DNA from: Tausonia pullulans
Taxonomy: Eukaryota > Basidiomycota > Tremellomycetes > Cystofilobasidiales > Mrakiaceae
Reading direction: 5' to 3'
NCBI GenBank assembly: GCA_951802195.1
Contig: OX637625.1
Coordinates: 1,178,001-1,242,000 of the forward strand
DNA: 64,000 nucleotides
The notes below the pieces were generated by a model. The model was given only the letters and a program-made list of their open reading frames with translations. It made no database searches and was not told where the DNA came from. Every line of letters starts with the position of its first letter. Positions within the stretch are counted from its first letter, which is position 1. This document shows positions 1-9,978 of the stretch, piece after piece. A program made the position numbers and the translations under genes.

Positions 1-279
1 TTCTCGTCGTTAGGCTCAACTTATTCCCCTTTCCCCTCCAGAACTAAGCCCATACTGTGAACGTGACTGGATAACGCAGTCTCTAAACTGGCCATTTTGC
101 AGGCTCTGGTTCACGCCTGCGGGTTAGCAAGAGAAGCAAGAACCCTAGGTTCGTAACCGTCCTCTCGCTTGGACCGTCGCGCCCAGCGCCGAGCGAGGCT
201 AAGCTGTAGGCCCATTGAGACTCTCTCATATCCATCCGCCCACCCACATCCACATTCGCACGATCTAGTACAAGCAGCC

Positions 280-3200
280 ATGGCGCTGCCATCTTCGTTT
301 ACCAGTGGTTGGTATGAGGTGTGCTCCTATCGACGCGAGAAGGGGCTGACCAGATCGCCATGGCGTGTTGTTGATCTCGCGCCTTAGGCATCTCGCTCGG
401 GCGACACAACAGCACCCTCGCCTTCTCCACATCCTCCTCCCCCATCCGACCCTCGCCCATCCAAGCTTATCGGCCCTCCTCCTCCTTCTCGGGATCGTCC
501 ATCGGAGGCGGCCGAGGCGGCGATCAGCTCCGTGACGCCTCGGGCAAGCTTCTTGCAGCGGACGACACTCTGTTCCAGGCCAACACGCTCGTAAGGCCCT
601 CTCTCTCCTTCAGTTCATTCGATTTTCGTGAGATCTTGCTAGACTCAGCTCGCGGCCACGCCAGGTATTCGAGTGGCGCGTCACAGGCGTCAAGGCACTT
701 GAAGCGGAGATCGCCGCCGCCCCTAGCGAGGATCCTTCGGAGAACGAGCTTCTCCGGCCTGGGCCAGTCATTGGGCAAGGCCAGTACAAGATTGACTGTC
801 GTAAGTGCTCTGAAGGTATTGTGAGGAATGGGGAAGAGGGAACAAAGCGGCGGATCATTCTAGCTGTTGAGCGAGGGGGTTTGGGTGCTCACTAAATGAA
901 ACGCCTCCCTCTCGACAATCAGAGGTCGAGACTCCGGCCGACCGACAGACTCAGTCAGGCACGCCGACAATGCTTTCTCCCGAAGAGCATAAATCTCAGG
1001 CCACCGACGAGTCTAATGAGCTCTGGCTCTATGTTGCCTCTCTCGAGGTCGAAGTAGCCGCGGTGAGTAAAGAGCAATTCGAAACTGGTCACCCTCTCTG
1101 TCGCTGAAGGTTGGCGTTCTGCAGCGTATCATGGTTGGAATCAAGGCGTGAGCTTTTCGGCCTGGTGTGTCTCCTGCTTCGAGGCATAGGCTCACCCTTT
1201 CAAGATCTAGATACGATGATAACATCGGTTCAAAGCACGCCCCCTCCGAGTGGCTTTTTCAGGAGGTTTGTTCTAATTCAGCGCAGTAGCAGTTTCAACC
1301 AGTCTTACAACCGACTGGCCTGCTGTGTCGGTTAATAGTGGGAAGATTGCTTTGGCTTCTCGCGCGATGCCGAATTTTGGAGTCAGTCATCCTTTCTCTC
1401 CACCGGCTTACAACCGTTTCGCGGAAACTAACGTCAACCATATGCCTTGTTACCTCTCAGGATGCCAGCTCCCTCCGATCTCTAACCTCCTCAAAGATCC
1501 CTCGGTCGAGGCTAAGGACACATTTGTCCTCGTCATCCAGGTACAGACCCCCTCCTCGCCTCGAACAGCCCCCATCGAGATCAGGGACTGCCATTACGTC
1601 CCTCGAGCTTTGCTCACGGCGCTTGAGAGCTCGCTCGATAACGCCACGACTGGAGATGTCATGGTGAGACGCCAAATAGTAATATGTGCCATGCGCTGCG
1701 TTCAATTAACGATGTCCCACCGCCCAGCTTATTACGCGCGAACGCCAGAAGGAGAACCCGCCTGCCAGCCCAATCCAGCACGCCTCAAGGAGGAGCACTG
1801 GCTCAACTTCTGCGACCTCCTCAGCCCCTTCGTTCTCGACAACGAGCGGAGATGTCCGTACGAGGAAGCGCGTAATCTGGGCGCACAAGGATGTGTTGAT
1901 GGCTCGAAGTGACTACGTGCGTCTGCTCTCCCCGGCTTCGCTGCTTTTGATCAACGCTGTATCTCTGAACCATATCTGCTGGCGATGATGGCAGTTCGAC
2001 ACCATGCTTAGCAGCGGCTTCTCCGAGAGCGTGAGCAACAAGCACGTCCACACAATCAACCTCGAAGACATGGACTTTGGGTGTGTGCGATCCGTCAACT
2101 CGACCCATGCCGAATGACTCATTTTCTACCGCGTTCTCCCATCAGAACGGTCTACTGGTTGATCAAATACATCTACACTAATTCTCTCGAGTTCGAGTAT
2201 GTCGCTTTTTGTGTCTAATATCCGCGCTTCTTCGATGGACCTGCTGACAGCAGGCCCGCCTGCATCGACAGCACGACGGATGACATCCGCCTCGCCCACC
2301 GCCTCGGTGAGCTCTTTCCAACGGGATGACTCTCGAGGACCCTTGATCGCTGATGGTTCACTTCAGCCAACATCAAGCCCACGCCCTTCCTTGCCGGTCC
2401 TTGGGAGTGGGAATGGCAGTCGGGCGCTTTCCGATCCCCCGGCACCTCGCTCGCTGAAAGCCTCGAGGGAGACCTCGATTCTCGCACCATCGCTTCCGTG
2501 AGTTCCGCTAGCAGCGCGATTCTAGGTCAGCCATGCCAGCGCCCCTCAGCAGCGGGAGGACGGCCGACCGGGGGCGAGGGCGGTATAAGTTCGGCTGGCA
2601 ACTTTTCTCAGCAACGGTCCATGGCGGTCCCGCGCTCGCCGTCCACGTCTGCCAGCCTTCATCCATCGCTTCCATACAGTCATCGATCGCGTAGAGGAGA
2701 CCTCACAGGCTCGCCGTGCAAACCATCCAGCATCCCAGTCCCTTCGTCCGCTGCCCGTAACAGGGGTGGCGGCATCCCGGCAACATCACGCTCTCCGACG
2801 AGCCACATCCCGCTTCCATCCCTCTCACCACAGCATCAGCAGCAGTCTTCGCGGGTCTCTCTTCAGACCCTGGCGACCACCACCTCCACCACCGGCACCT
2901 CTACGTCAGCTAGCTCTCCGCCAGACCCGCACGCCCACCCTACGACACCCCCTCCGCCAGCAAGCGCGCTTTCTGTCTTCCACCTGGCGTCGAGGTACCA
3001 GATCCGGGCGCTCGAAGAGCTAGCAATGGAGCACATCATGAGCTCGCTGGAGCCTAAGAAGGCGATGCGGTGAGTCAACGAAGGTTGATGAGAGTGGGCT
3101 GCGCGTGATCCGATGGGGACTAAATCATTCGGTCATGCAGCATGCTGCTTGCATGCTCCTTCTATGAGGAGCTGCACGACCTGGTTCAGAACTTTGTTGT

Positions 3201-3426
3201 CGACAACTGGGTTGAGATTAGTCAGCTCAATGAGTTTGAGGTGAGCGCTGTCTCCCTTTGTTCAATTTGGTGGCCGCCCTAACACGCGCCACCCAATCTT
3301 CGACGAAAGGTTGTCAACAACGAGGTTTCGGCCGGTCTTTGGGGCGAGAGCGGTGGGAGGGTGCTCACGAGCCTGTTCCGTCGGCTACACTCTCCTTCGG
3401 GTTTGAAGTTCCGCTCGCAGGGATGA
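280..3426 (+). CDS. BTB/POZ-domain protein, many introns
   Basis: Multi-exon gene (about twelve short introns), probably a BTB/POZ adaptor of the kind that links targets to cullin-3 ubiquitin ligases; the cullin link is family knowledge, not visible here. The N-terminal exons read as a MATH-like region: VFEWRVTGVKALEAE from 664, then ELWLYVASLEVEVAA near 1020. The BTB core follows: VIWAHKDVLMARSDY ending at 1915, then FDTMLSSGFSES from about 1991 and TVYWLIKYIYTNSLEF near 2150. A Ser/Pro-rich insert of some 200 residues splits the BTB fold before LASRYQIRALEELAMEHI (about 2985-3030), and the end reads LHDLVQNFVVDNWVEIS, then VLTSLFRRLHSPSG before TGA at 3424-3426. The start at 280 is tentative: it needs a 28-nt first exon and a GTTGGT donor. 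Exon edges are hand-read; the BTB call is firmer than the start. Confidence 0.75.
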
Positions 3427-3676
3427 TGAGGGCAAGAGGGTGTGTTGGTTCGAATTTTCATTCTGTACTTTTCTGGACTTTCCGTCTTATACTTCAACAT
3501 TATCTGGACTCTTAACGACTCATGATGACGATGATTGTTGACCTTCGTCGTGTTTCGCCGCGCTGATGTGAGGACGAGACGACGGGCGACTAACCTGGAA
3601 AGTACCAGAGACCAGGGCGACACCGCGGGCGACGCGTTCGGTGACTCCCAACCACAAGCTGCTCCACCCTCTCGAC

Positions 3677-5648
3677 ATGGCCAACAACGACGCCGCCATC
3701 CTCGCCGAGATCGCCAAGCTTGACAGTGTGTCCTTCACTCCCCCTTTCACCACATGACTTCTCCATCCGCTGACCTCCCACTCGCAGAGGCCCTCAACCG
3801 CGCTCGCCAGCCCGCTCCAAAGCCTACACCAGCGGCTCAGCCGACCCGTTCCACGCCATCAACACACGCTTACAAGACTCACCCTTATCAATCACCCCCT
3901 CCTTTTACTCAGCATGGCTCGCGGAACAAGAAACTCGTCCTCTCCGTTGGGCCGTCAGGCGCGTCTTCGTTGTCTGCTACCGCCTCGGGAAGCAGGCCGT
4001 CGACGTCTGCCGTCTCGTCCTCATCCAACCAGACATGGGTTAAGCGTTCGAGCGGCAATTTGAGTCTGATGAACGCGGCGACATATGACAAGACGTGAGT
4101 GTTGCGTCTTCTCCCTCCTCCTTGCGCGTCGAGACGGACAGGTGACGCTGACATACAAACTGGCCCACCAGCGAGAAGGCTCGTTTGGCTCGTCCTCCTC
4201 ATCCATCCGCCTCAAACTTGGTAGCAGCCGCCCCTAGGTCAAGGCAGGTCGTCATTGACGGTGTGACGTTCGAATTTGACGCCTCGGGCACCAAGCTGAA
4301 TAAGATTGAGGGTGCGTGTTGGCTCTATTTCGTCTCTCACCGCCGGCCTACGCGCTCCCTGGCTCATCTTATCTGTCATTCCTCCCCCACCACCTCTCCA
4401 GGCCAATCGGACTCTCCCAACCCCCTTCGACGGACCTTCTTCGCTGGCCAAGATTATCGCCGGACCAAATCAGGCAACCTGATTCAGGCGGCCGTCGTTC
4501 GTCGTCGACGCTCTTCTGGTACCTCGTTCGGGGCCGGCGCCAAGCTCACGCCCGAGGAGCTCGTTCGTAAGAAAGACCGTCTCGGCAACATGACGCTTGT
4601 ACTCAACACTATGCAGCAGGCCCGGTCAGTCCCCCATTTCCGCTTTATCTCTCATCGACGCATTGAGGGCGACCTCTTCCTTCCTGACTACGACAATGCG
4701 TCTGATCAACCCCTACATAGCAACGACCAGCGGCCCAAGACGGAGAAGGAGCTCAAGGCTGCTGCGAAGCGCGAGAAGAAGGCCAAGACGCTTTGCCTAT
4801 TCTACACCCGGACCGGTTCGTGCCACTCTCGGCCGCTCTCTCAAGCCTCTGACGTCGTTATACCCTCCTTCCCCTTCTCCATGTCGACAGGTCGGTGCAA
4901 CAACGCCCTTTCGTGTCCTTACCTCCATGACGCGACCAAGCTCTCCATCTGCCGCCCTTACCTCCGCTCCGCCTGTCCCAACACTCGCACGTCCTGCCCA
5001 CTCTCGCACGACCCCTCGCCGCACAACGCTCCTGCGTGTGTTCACTTCCAGTCGTCGGGTCGCTGCAGGGCGGGCGACAGCTGTCCTTACACCCACGTAC
5101 GGGTCTCACCGGACGCACCGGTCTGCGGCGATTTCGTCAAGTATGGCTGGTGTGAGCGCGGGGCCGAGTGCCCTGAGCGGCATGTGTGGGAGTGTAAAGA
5201 GTGGAGCGAGAAGGGGACGTGTCGCCGGGGCGGGAAGTGTGGGCTTAAGCATGTTCTCAGGGCCGAGGCGGGGCGACTGGCGGCGGCGATCGAGCAGCAG
5301 ACTGAGGGAGAGGAGGAGGATGAGGAAGGCAGGGACGCCTCCCGGGCACGCGACGCGGATGATGACGAGGAGGAAGTCGCTCGCTCGCTTGGCGGTGGCA
5401 CGGCCAGGCCGGTGACGAAGCCGAGGATGTCTAGCGGCATCCAGAGCCTCGTTCAGCAGGACGACTTCATTGAGTTTGGCGCATTTGGCGGCACGAGCGA
5501 TGAAGAGGAGGATGACGAAGACGATGATGACGACTCGAGCGTCGACAGTGAGGAGGAGAGGATTGTCGACGATTCCCGTGCTACCGAGGCGATGGCAGTC
5601 GACGAGGACGATATGCCTTCGCGGCGAGGCGAACTCTCCGATGACTGA
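3677..5648 (+). CDS. CCCH zinc-finger protein, ZC3H3/Red5-like
   Basis: Spliced gene of about five or six introns starting at MANNDAAILAEIAKLD (3677), just ahead of an intron at 3722. The N-terminal half is Ser/Pro/Thr-rich and disordered. The C-terminal half (about 4790-5260) carries five CCCH fingers in a row, visible as CLFYTRTGRCNNALSCPYLH, CRPYLRSACPNTRTSCPLSH, CVHFQSSGRCRAGDSCPYTH, CGDFVKYGWCERGAECPERH and CKEWSEKGTCRRGGKCGLKH. Five tandem fingers of this spacing are the signature of animal ZC3H3 and fission-yeast Red5, which work in nuclear polyadenylation, export and exosome-linked RNA decay; that role is inferred from the family. The tail is strongly acidic (Glu/Asp runs 5310-5640) and ends at TGA 5646-5648. 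The first finger is split by an intron between CLFYTRT and GRCNN. Function confidence is moderate, domain call high. Confidence 0.85.
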
Positions 5649-6329
5649 CCAGCACAATCAACCCACACTTGTTCGATTCGGTTCCTGCCTCGCTTTCCTC
5701 TTGCACGTTCTGTTTCGCCATGAATAATTATGTAGTTGATGAGATGCCCATCGCCACGTGCAACGTGCGCCTGCTAGGGATCTGGCCGCCGGCGGCCGAT
5801 TGCGGAGTCCGCGCAGGGAATCGAGGAAGCAAATGAATAAAAAATCGAGCGATGGTTTGGCCAAGCTTATGCACTCGATCAAAAGGTCGCGCAGCCCTGG
5901 ACGCGGGCTTACGCATTCGAGACATCCAGGCCCTCGAGCACCAATTATTTTTGTTGCTTGGACCTCCACCATGCATTTTGGGATTTTGTGTCCCAGTAAG
6001 TGGCTCAGTGTTTTTTAATTAAGTCACGGACCAAGCGTAGACGACAGCATCACCCAACGGGAGACAGCGAGGGGGAGAAGGGAGCAGAGAAGAAAAAACC
6101 GAAGTAACACGCCGAACGTCTGGACGACGGACCACCATCACTCTCATCATCTCCTTCACCACCACCACCACCATCACCTCCAGGGCCAGTGTGTTGACCT
6201 TCCCTCCATCTTGTTCATAGGTCAATGCGAGGGCACGAATGCTGGATGCGAGGACACGATTGATAACTGCCGTCAGTTGGAGATGATGGCGCGCTTTCTC
6301 CAACTCCTCCTGGTCTTATGATCACCATC
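5649..6329. other. Intergenic, no supported gene
   Basis: About 680 bp between the CCCH gene and a tRNA-Glu. It contains purine-rich stretches and a CACCACCACCACCA run near 6160-6180. One antisense open frame (6019-6303) is low-complexity Val/Met/Arg and shows no splice or domain support. The bases just before 6330 are the upstream region of the tRNA gene. Confidence 0.6.
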
Positions 6330-6400
6330 TCCTTTGTTGTCTAACGGCTATGATATGACGCTCTCACCGTCAAGGCCCGGGTTCGACTCCCGGCAAGGGA
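6330..6400 (+). tRNA. tRNA-Glu (CTC)
   Basis: A 71-nt cloverleaf. Acceptor TCCTTTG pairs with CAAGGGA; anticodon stem TGACG/CGTCA encloses loop CTCTCAC, anticodon CTC; the T-arm is CCGGG-TTCGACT-CCCGG. A T4 run follows within 10 nt (6407-6410) as a Pol III terminator. The same gene sequence recurs at 36433 with different flanks. Confidence 0.95.
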
Positions 6401-6852
6401 ATATCACTTTTGCTTTGCACATCCTTGAGATGTTCCGACGTCTGCGGGAGGGGAACCCTCTGTTGTGCGGGGAAGGAGACGGTCGCGGACACGAGCAACA
6501 CAACACACAAAGCTTCCCTGTCTTGACCGCCGCGCGTCGTCCTTGCACTTTGTGTTCCTGTGGTGGTCCCATCGGCGTCTCCTGCAGAGGCCTGTTCCGT
6601 CCCGGCGTCTCTAGAAAGAGCCAGGCAGGAGTCACGGACCGAGGGGGGTCGTCCCTGGACCATGCATCCGCTCTCATCTCAGTACCAGCTGGAGGACTGG
6701 GATGCTGCTGAGCCAGGCTGAGGACGATGCTTTCTTGTGGTTAAGGTATGAGTCGAAAGCAGAAAACGGCATGACCCTGTGAGAGCCCGCGAGAGGGGGG
6801 ACGGGGAGAGATGGAGGACGGGGGGGAGGGTGAATGTTGTTGTTGAAGAAGG
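6401..6852. other. Gap between tRNA-Glu and LINE remnant
   Basis: About 450 bp with no supported gene. Its right half is purine-rich (GAGAGGGGGG-like runs at 6790-6830) and leads into the T-run that marks the 3' end of the LINE-derived element L1. Confidence 0.6.
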
Positions 6853-8276
6853 AGTTTTTTCTGTGTTGAGTCATAAGTCATACGTAGAGGAGGAGGTACC
6901 CCTATGAGAGATAGAGAGTCGTAGCTAGATAGAGGGAGAGCGAGAATGAAAGAAGAGGTGGAAGGAAAGCAAAGACGGGTATGGATATAGGCCCATTAGA
7001 AAAGGTGATATGTCCATGGGAAAGAGCGTTGAGTGGAGATGGAAAAATGTAGAAGGCGAGAGTGGGCGGGGTAAGGGATGTCTAAAAGTACACATCAAGG
7101 TGATCAGCCATATCAAGAAACTCCTCCTCTATTTCGTCGTCATCGTCGGAGTTCTCCAGCAGGCCTTCCTGCAAAAGCTTGTTTGGGGTATTGTAGCACG
7201 CGTGGATCCGAGGTTTCACGCCTCTCACGTTCAGCGGCAGGGACTGTAGTTGGGTTAGGATGTCTTGGGCATTTCCTTGAGGGTCGATCTGGAGGAGCAT
7301 TCTGCCATTTCGATTTTTGAAAGGACGGATCAGGCTGGACAGCTGTTCGTTGCACTCGGAGATTGCGTTGGAGATCTCGATGGGAGTGGTATCTCGAGGG
7401 ACGAAAATGGCGAGACGGTTCACGCGGTCGAAACCCAAGGCTGAGAAGATCGAGGTAATATCCTGCGGAGGTTGTTGAGCGGCTCCGAAGGCGAATGCAA
7501 GCCGGGGCTGGATGTCAGACGAGTCACGTTGCCTCGCAGCTGAAGTTGTAGGATGAGCCTGTTTGGCGGCATTCGCTTGTGAGCTGCCAACGGCGTTCGG
7601 CTGGGGGTTTGCGGCGGAGGTCGCCGGCGCGGGCGACGCGGCGCTGGGGACGAAGGGAGGTTGTTGATAGAGTGTCTCGCCTGTGGAACGAGGCGGTGTG
7701 AGATGCGCCCCTTCAGACGTGAGGGATGGAGCGGCATTGAGGTCGCTAATGGCTGAGCTCGACAGAGTGACACGGCCAGTCGAGGGGGTTGCAGGGGTAC
7801 GGCGGAGAGGGGAGGGAGAAGAGAGGGGGGCCGTGGGGCTGATGTGGTTGTGGGGCGTGGTAGGGTCGGGGGTAGGAGTAGTAGGGTGGGTGTTATCGGT
7901 AGCTTCGGTAGGCTCGGGGGCCTCGGAAGCCTCGGTAGCCTCGGTGGCTCCTGTAGGCTTGATAGGGTTGCTGGGATGGGTAGGGGTGCCAGGGTCACTA
8001 GGACTGGTCGGACGAGAAGGAGAGCCGAGGGTGGGTTTGTTGACGGGCGTGTTGGGACGTTCGTCGATGCGAGAGGGCGTGTTGGTCGCCGTGTCTTGGA
8101 CGGCGATGGCCGCCTCGTCCGATCCGCTCTTTTGCTGTGCTGGAGAGGGAGGGTCTAGGGGATCCTCGGGAGCCCTGAGAGCTCCATGGGGTCGCTTGAG
8201 GGCTGAGTCACTAGGCATATGGTAGGGTGATCTGGGTTGCCTGGTGGTGGTTGTGGTGGTTGTGGTGGGTTGTGGT
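6853..8276 (-). mobile_element. LINE relative L1, internally deleted, ORF1 only
   Basis: Reads right to left. The 3' end matches the LINE tail of copies A-D (AAGTCATACGTAGAGG, then CCCTATGAGAGATA and GGCCCATTAGAAAAGG in + view, 6870-7000), but the sequence is more diverged. The 5' end carries CCACAACCACCACCAGG at about 8262-8276. The second half of ORF1 and all of ORF2 are missing: the open frame passes from the ORF1 core straight into 3'-end sequence near 7110. Its 5' end lies about 66-80 bp from the 5' end of tRNA-Leu at 8343, head-to-head. The long open frame despite divergence suggests a non-autonomous, ORF1-only lineage rather than plain decay. Confidence 0.8.
7082..8218 (-). CDS. LINE ORF1-type protein, truncated form
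   Basis: Open frame of about 378 residues from the conserved internal start MPSDS (8218), the same start used by ORF1 of copies A-C; the frame is also open upstream to 8329, but that part is unlike the other copies. It is Pro/Ser/Thr-rich, then enters the conserved ORF1 core: FVPRDTTPIEISNAISECNE, LIRPFKNRNGRMLLQID, ILTQLQSLPLNVRGVKPRIH. The two CCHC knuckles found in the full-length copies are absent, because the frame ends in former 3'-end sequence (DMADHLDVYF). It could be expressed as a nucleic-acid-binding protein lacking knuckles, or be a passive relic; the uninterrupted frame mildly favours the former. Confidence 0.6.
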   Translation of the reverse strand: MPSDSALKRPHGALRAPEDPLDPPSPAQQKSGSDEAAIAVQDTATNTPSRIDERPNTPVNKPTLGSPSRPTSPSDPGTPTHPSNPIKPTGATEATEASEAPEPTEATDNTHPTTPTPDPTTPHNHISPTAPLSSPSPLRRTPATPSTGRVTLSSSAISDLNAAPSLTSEGAHLTPPRSTGETLYQQPPFVPSAASPAPATSAANPQPNAVGSSQANAAKQAHPTTSAARQRDSSDIQPRLAFAFGAAQQPPQDITSIFSALGFDRVNRLAIFVPRDTTPIEISNAISECNEQLSSLIRPFKNRNGRMLLQIDPQGNAQDILTQLQSLPLNVRGVKPRIHACYNTPNKLLQEGLLENSDDDDEIEEEFLDMADHLDVYF

Positions 8277-8342
8277 GCGGGGGAGGAGGAGGAAGACCGA
8301 ACGAGCTGCTGGCGGGCTCGCCCTGCCATCCATACAGCACAC

Positions 8343-8435
8343 GGTCGGATGGCCGAGCGGTCTAAGGCGCTAGCTTAAGGTTCTCATATGAACTCGCTAG
8401 TCTTCACGGGCATGGGTTCGAATCCCATTCCGATC
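8343..8435 (+). tRNA. tRNA-Leu (AAG) with intron
   Basis: Type II tRNA. Acceptor GGTCGGA pairs with TCCGATC. The anticodon stem CTAGC/GCTAG is split by an intron of about 14 nt (TTCTCATATGAACT) one base after anticodon AAG. The T-arm is ATGGG-TTCGAAT-CCCAT and the variable arm is long. TTTTGC follows at about 8442 as terminator. LINE relative L1 lies immediately upstream, head-to-head. Confidence 0.9.
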
Positions 8436-8725
8436 ATGTCTCTTTTGCTCCGTCCTGCGGTTCTCCCGGCGTGGCCAGCGTCAGCTGGAGGACCGCTCGA
8501 TGGCGTCGGGGTGACCGCTCAATGGCGTCGGGGTGTCAGATAACGCAGGACGAACGCAGGAAGGGTCCGTCCAGTCCACCACGGCTGAAGGGGCTGCGAG
8601 AGCCGATGCTAGAGCTTTTGTTTTGTTTTCAAAAACAGGAGAGCGACAGCATCGTCAGGTTTGGGGTGGCCTGGGCGACGAGCGTCCATGGAACGAGGGA
8701 TGCTTCGGCTGCTTCGTCTGAGCGT

Positions 8726-8828
8726 GCCCTGCTAGCTCAATCGGTAGAGCGTCAGACTCTTACAGCAGGTGTTCAACAGTCGCTTCGCAGGTGATCTGAA
8801 GGTTGGGGGTTCGACCCCCCCGTGGGGC
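8726..8828 (+). tRNA. tRNA-Lys (CTT) with intron
   Basis: Acceptor GCCCTGC pairs (with wobble) with GTGGGGC. Anticodon stem TCAGA/TCTGA, loop CTCTTA plus A, anticodon CTT, interrupted after position 37 by an intron of roughly 31 nt. The T-arm holds GGTTCGACC followed by a C-run. The sequence CCTTTTGC follows at about 8838-8845 as terminator. Confidence 0.9.
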
Positions 8829-8851
8829 TAATGTTTCCTTTTGCCGGGATC

Positions 8852-8923
8852 CTCGATGCTGTGAGGGATCTCGATGCTGTGAGGGATCTCGATGCTGTGA
8901 GGGATCTCGATGCTGTGAGGGAC
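8852..8923 (+). repeat. 18-bp tandem repeat, four copies
   Basis: Four nearly perfect head-to-tail copies of CTCGATGCTGTGAGGGAT directly downstream of the tRNA-Lys terminator; a fifth, decayed unit follows (CTCGTGGCTGGTCGGGAC). The unit length is a multiple of three, so it reads DAVRDL in one frame, but there is no convincing gene around it. Confidence 0.85.
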
Positions 8924-9097
8924 CTCGTGGCTGGTCGGGACATGCAGTGTGATCTGCAGGCTGTCTGGATGGCTCTGGATGGCTCCGGTCCGGGCAGGCG
9001 CTCGGTCGCTAGGGGAGGCGTGGATGAACGGCGGGGCGGAGAAGGGTTGTGCCGGTCTGGGTGCGCGTACGAGCCAGACTGTCACTAAAAGCACTCG

Positions 9098-9166
9098 TCG
9101 GGATCGTATAATGGTTAGTACAAGGTGTTAACACCGCCTAGACCCGGGTTCAATTCCCGGTCCTGA
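9098..9166 (+). tRNA. tRNA-Val (AAC)
   Basis: Acceptor TCGGGAT pairs with GTCCTGA (one G-T). Anticodon stem AGGTG/CGCCT, loop TTAACAC, anticodon AAC. The T-arm is CCGGG-TTCAATT-CCCGG. A T7 run at 9171-9177 is an unusually strong Pol III terminator and opens the simple repeat that follows. Confidence 0.9.
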
Positions 9167-9170
9167 TATG

Positions 9171-9282
9171 TTTTTTTGGTGTGTGTTTGGTGTGTGTTTG
9201 GTGTGTTTTTGGTGTGTTTTTGGTGTGTTTTTGGTGTGTTTTTGGTGTGTTTTTGGTGTGTGTTTGGTGTGTTTCCGGTGTG
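9171..9282 (+). repeat. TTTTTGGTGTG-type microsatellite
   Basis: About ten imperfect copies of a 10-11-bp T/G unit (TTTTTGGTGTG or TGTTTGGTGTG), starting in the terminator T-run of tRNA-Val. Expansion may have begun from that run. Confidence 0.9.
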
Positions 9283-9774
9283 ACCTTAGACTTCAAGCCT
9301 GAAGTCCGCCTCACCTTTTGCTGGACGTGGGCAGATGTGATCGTTCGTGTCCGTCATCGGCGCGCCCTCGTCCCGCCCGCTTCTCTGCACCTCATCAAGA
9401 ATGTGTCCGTCTGACCGTGGCCCAGCACCCACGTTCCCTGCGCAGGAAGCAGTCTGCTTGACCCGGGACCCGCACGGGTGCCCGCAGACCGAAGCGAGGA
9501 TCCAGTCTACTGCGAGCTGGCTAGTCCCAAGCTGGTCGATCCACTGCAAGCTGGTCGATCGATCAGCCGACACGAGCTCTGCTCGAAGTCCCGTCGGCAC
9601 CCCAAGCATGGGTCAGTCGCGCCCTGCTTCCCGGCCGACTGCACGCCCGCTGCTGGCCGGGCCAAGCTCGCACTGTCCGTGGAGATGAGGCGTTGCAGGC
9701 CTGCCAAGGGCAGAGCAGAAGGCAGCGGGGCAAAAGAAGGATCGCGTTCCTCAACGAGGAGGTGACACTGTCTT
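9283..9774. other. Spacer between tRNA genes
   Basis: About 490 bp with no supported gene. Short direct repeats of AGCTGGTCGATC occur near 9530-9560. CAAAAGAAGG at 9730-9739 is, on the minus strand, the TTTTGC terminator candidate of the tRNA-Ala that follows. Confidence 0.5.
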
Positions 9775-9846
9775 GGAGACTATAAGAGTTGAACTCATGA
9801 CCTTACACATGCTAAGCGTACGCTCTACCAACTGAGCTAAATCCCC
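9775..9846 (-). tRNA. tRNA-Ala (AGC)
   Basis: Read on the minus strand: acceptor GGGGATT with AGTCTCC, anticodon stem TACGC/GTGTA, loop TTAGCAT, anticodon AGC, T-loop TTCAACT. The gene sequence is identical to the one at 26425, and the two share the first nine upstream bases (AAGTGGTTT in + view) before their flanks diverge. LINE copy A starts about 68 bp from its 5' end, pointing away. Confidence 0.93.
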
Positions 9847-9978
9847 AAGTGGTTTTTATGTGCAGTCTGCGCCGTGGGAGGAGGTCGTTCATCGTCCGTC
9901 AGGGGCGCGCCGTTGCAACCACCATCCCAACCAACAAAAAAAAAACCACCACCAGGTCAACCCAGGTCACCCTACCTT

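Noticed and set aside
1-279. A first exon before 280
   Set aside because: No frame here joins the BTB gene through standard splice sites; it is probably promoter or 5' UTR.
6019-6303. Antisense frame between the CCCH gene and tRNA-Glu
   Set aside because: Low-complexity Val/Met/Arg sequence with no splice signals or family resemblance.
9874-9978. Earlier ATG for LINE A ORF1 (and 8329 in L1, 26385 in B)
   Set aside because: The upstream parts are unrelated between copies and derive from flanking DNA; MPSES is common to all.
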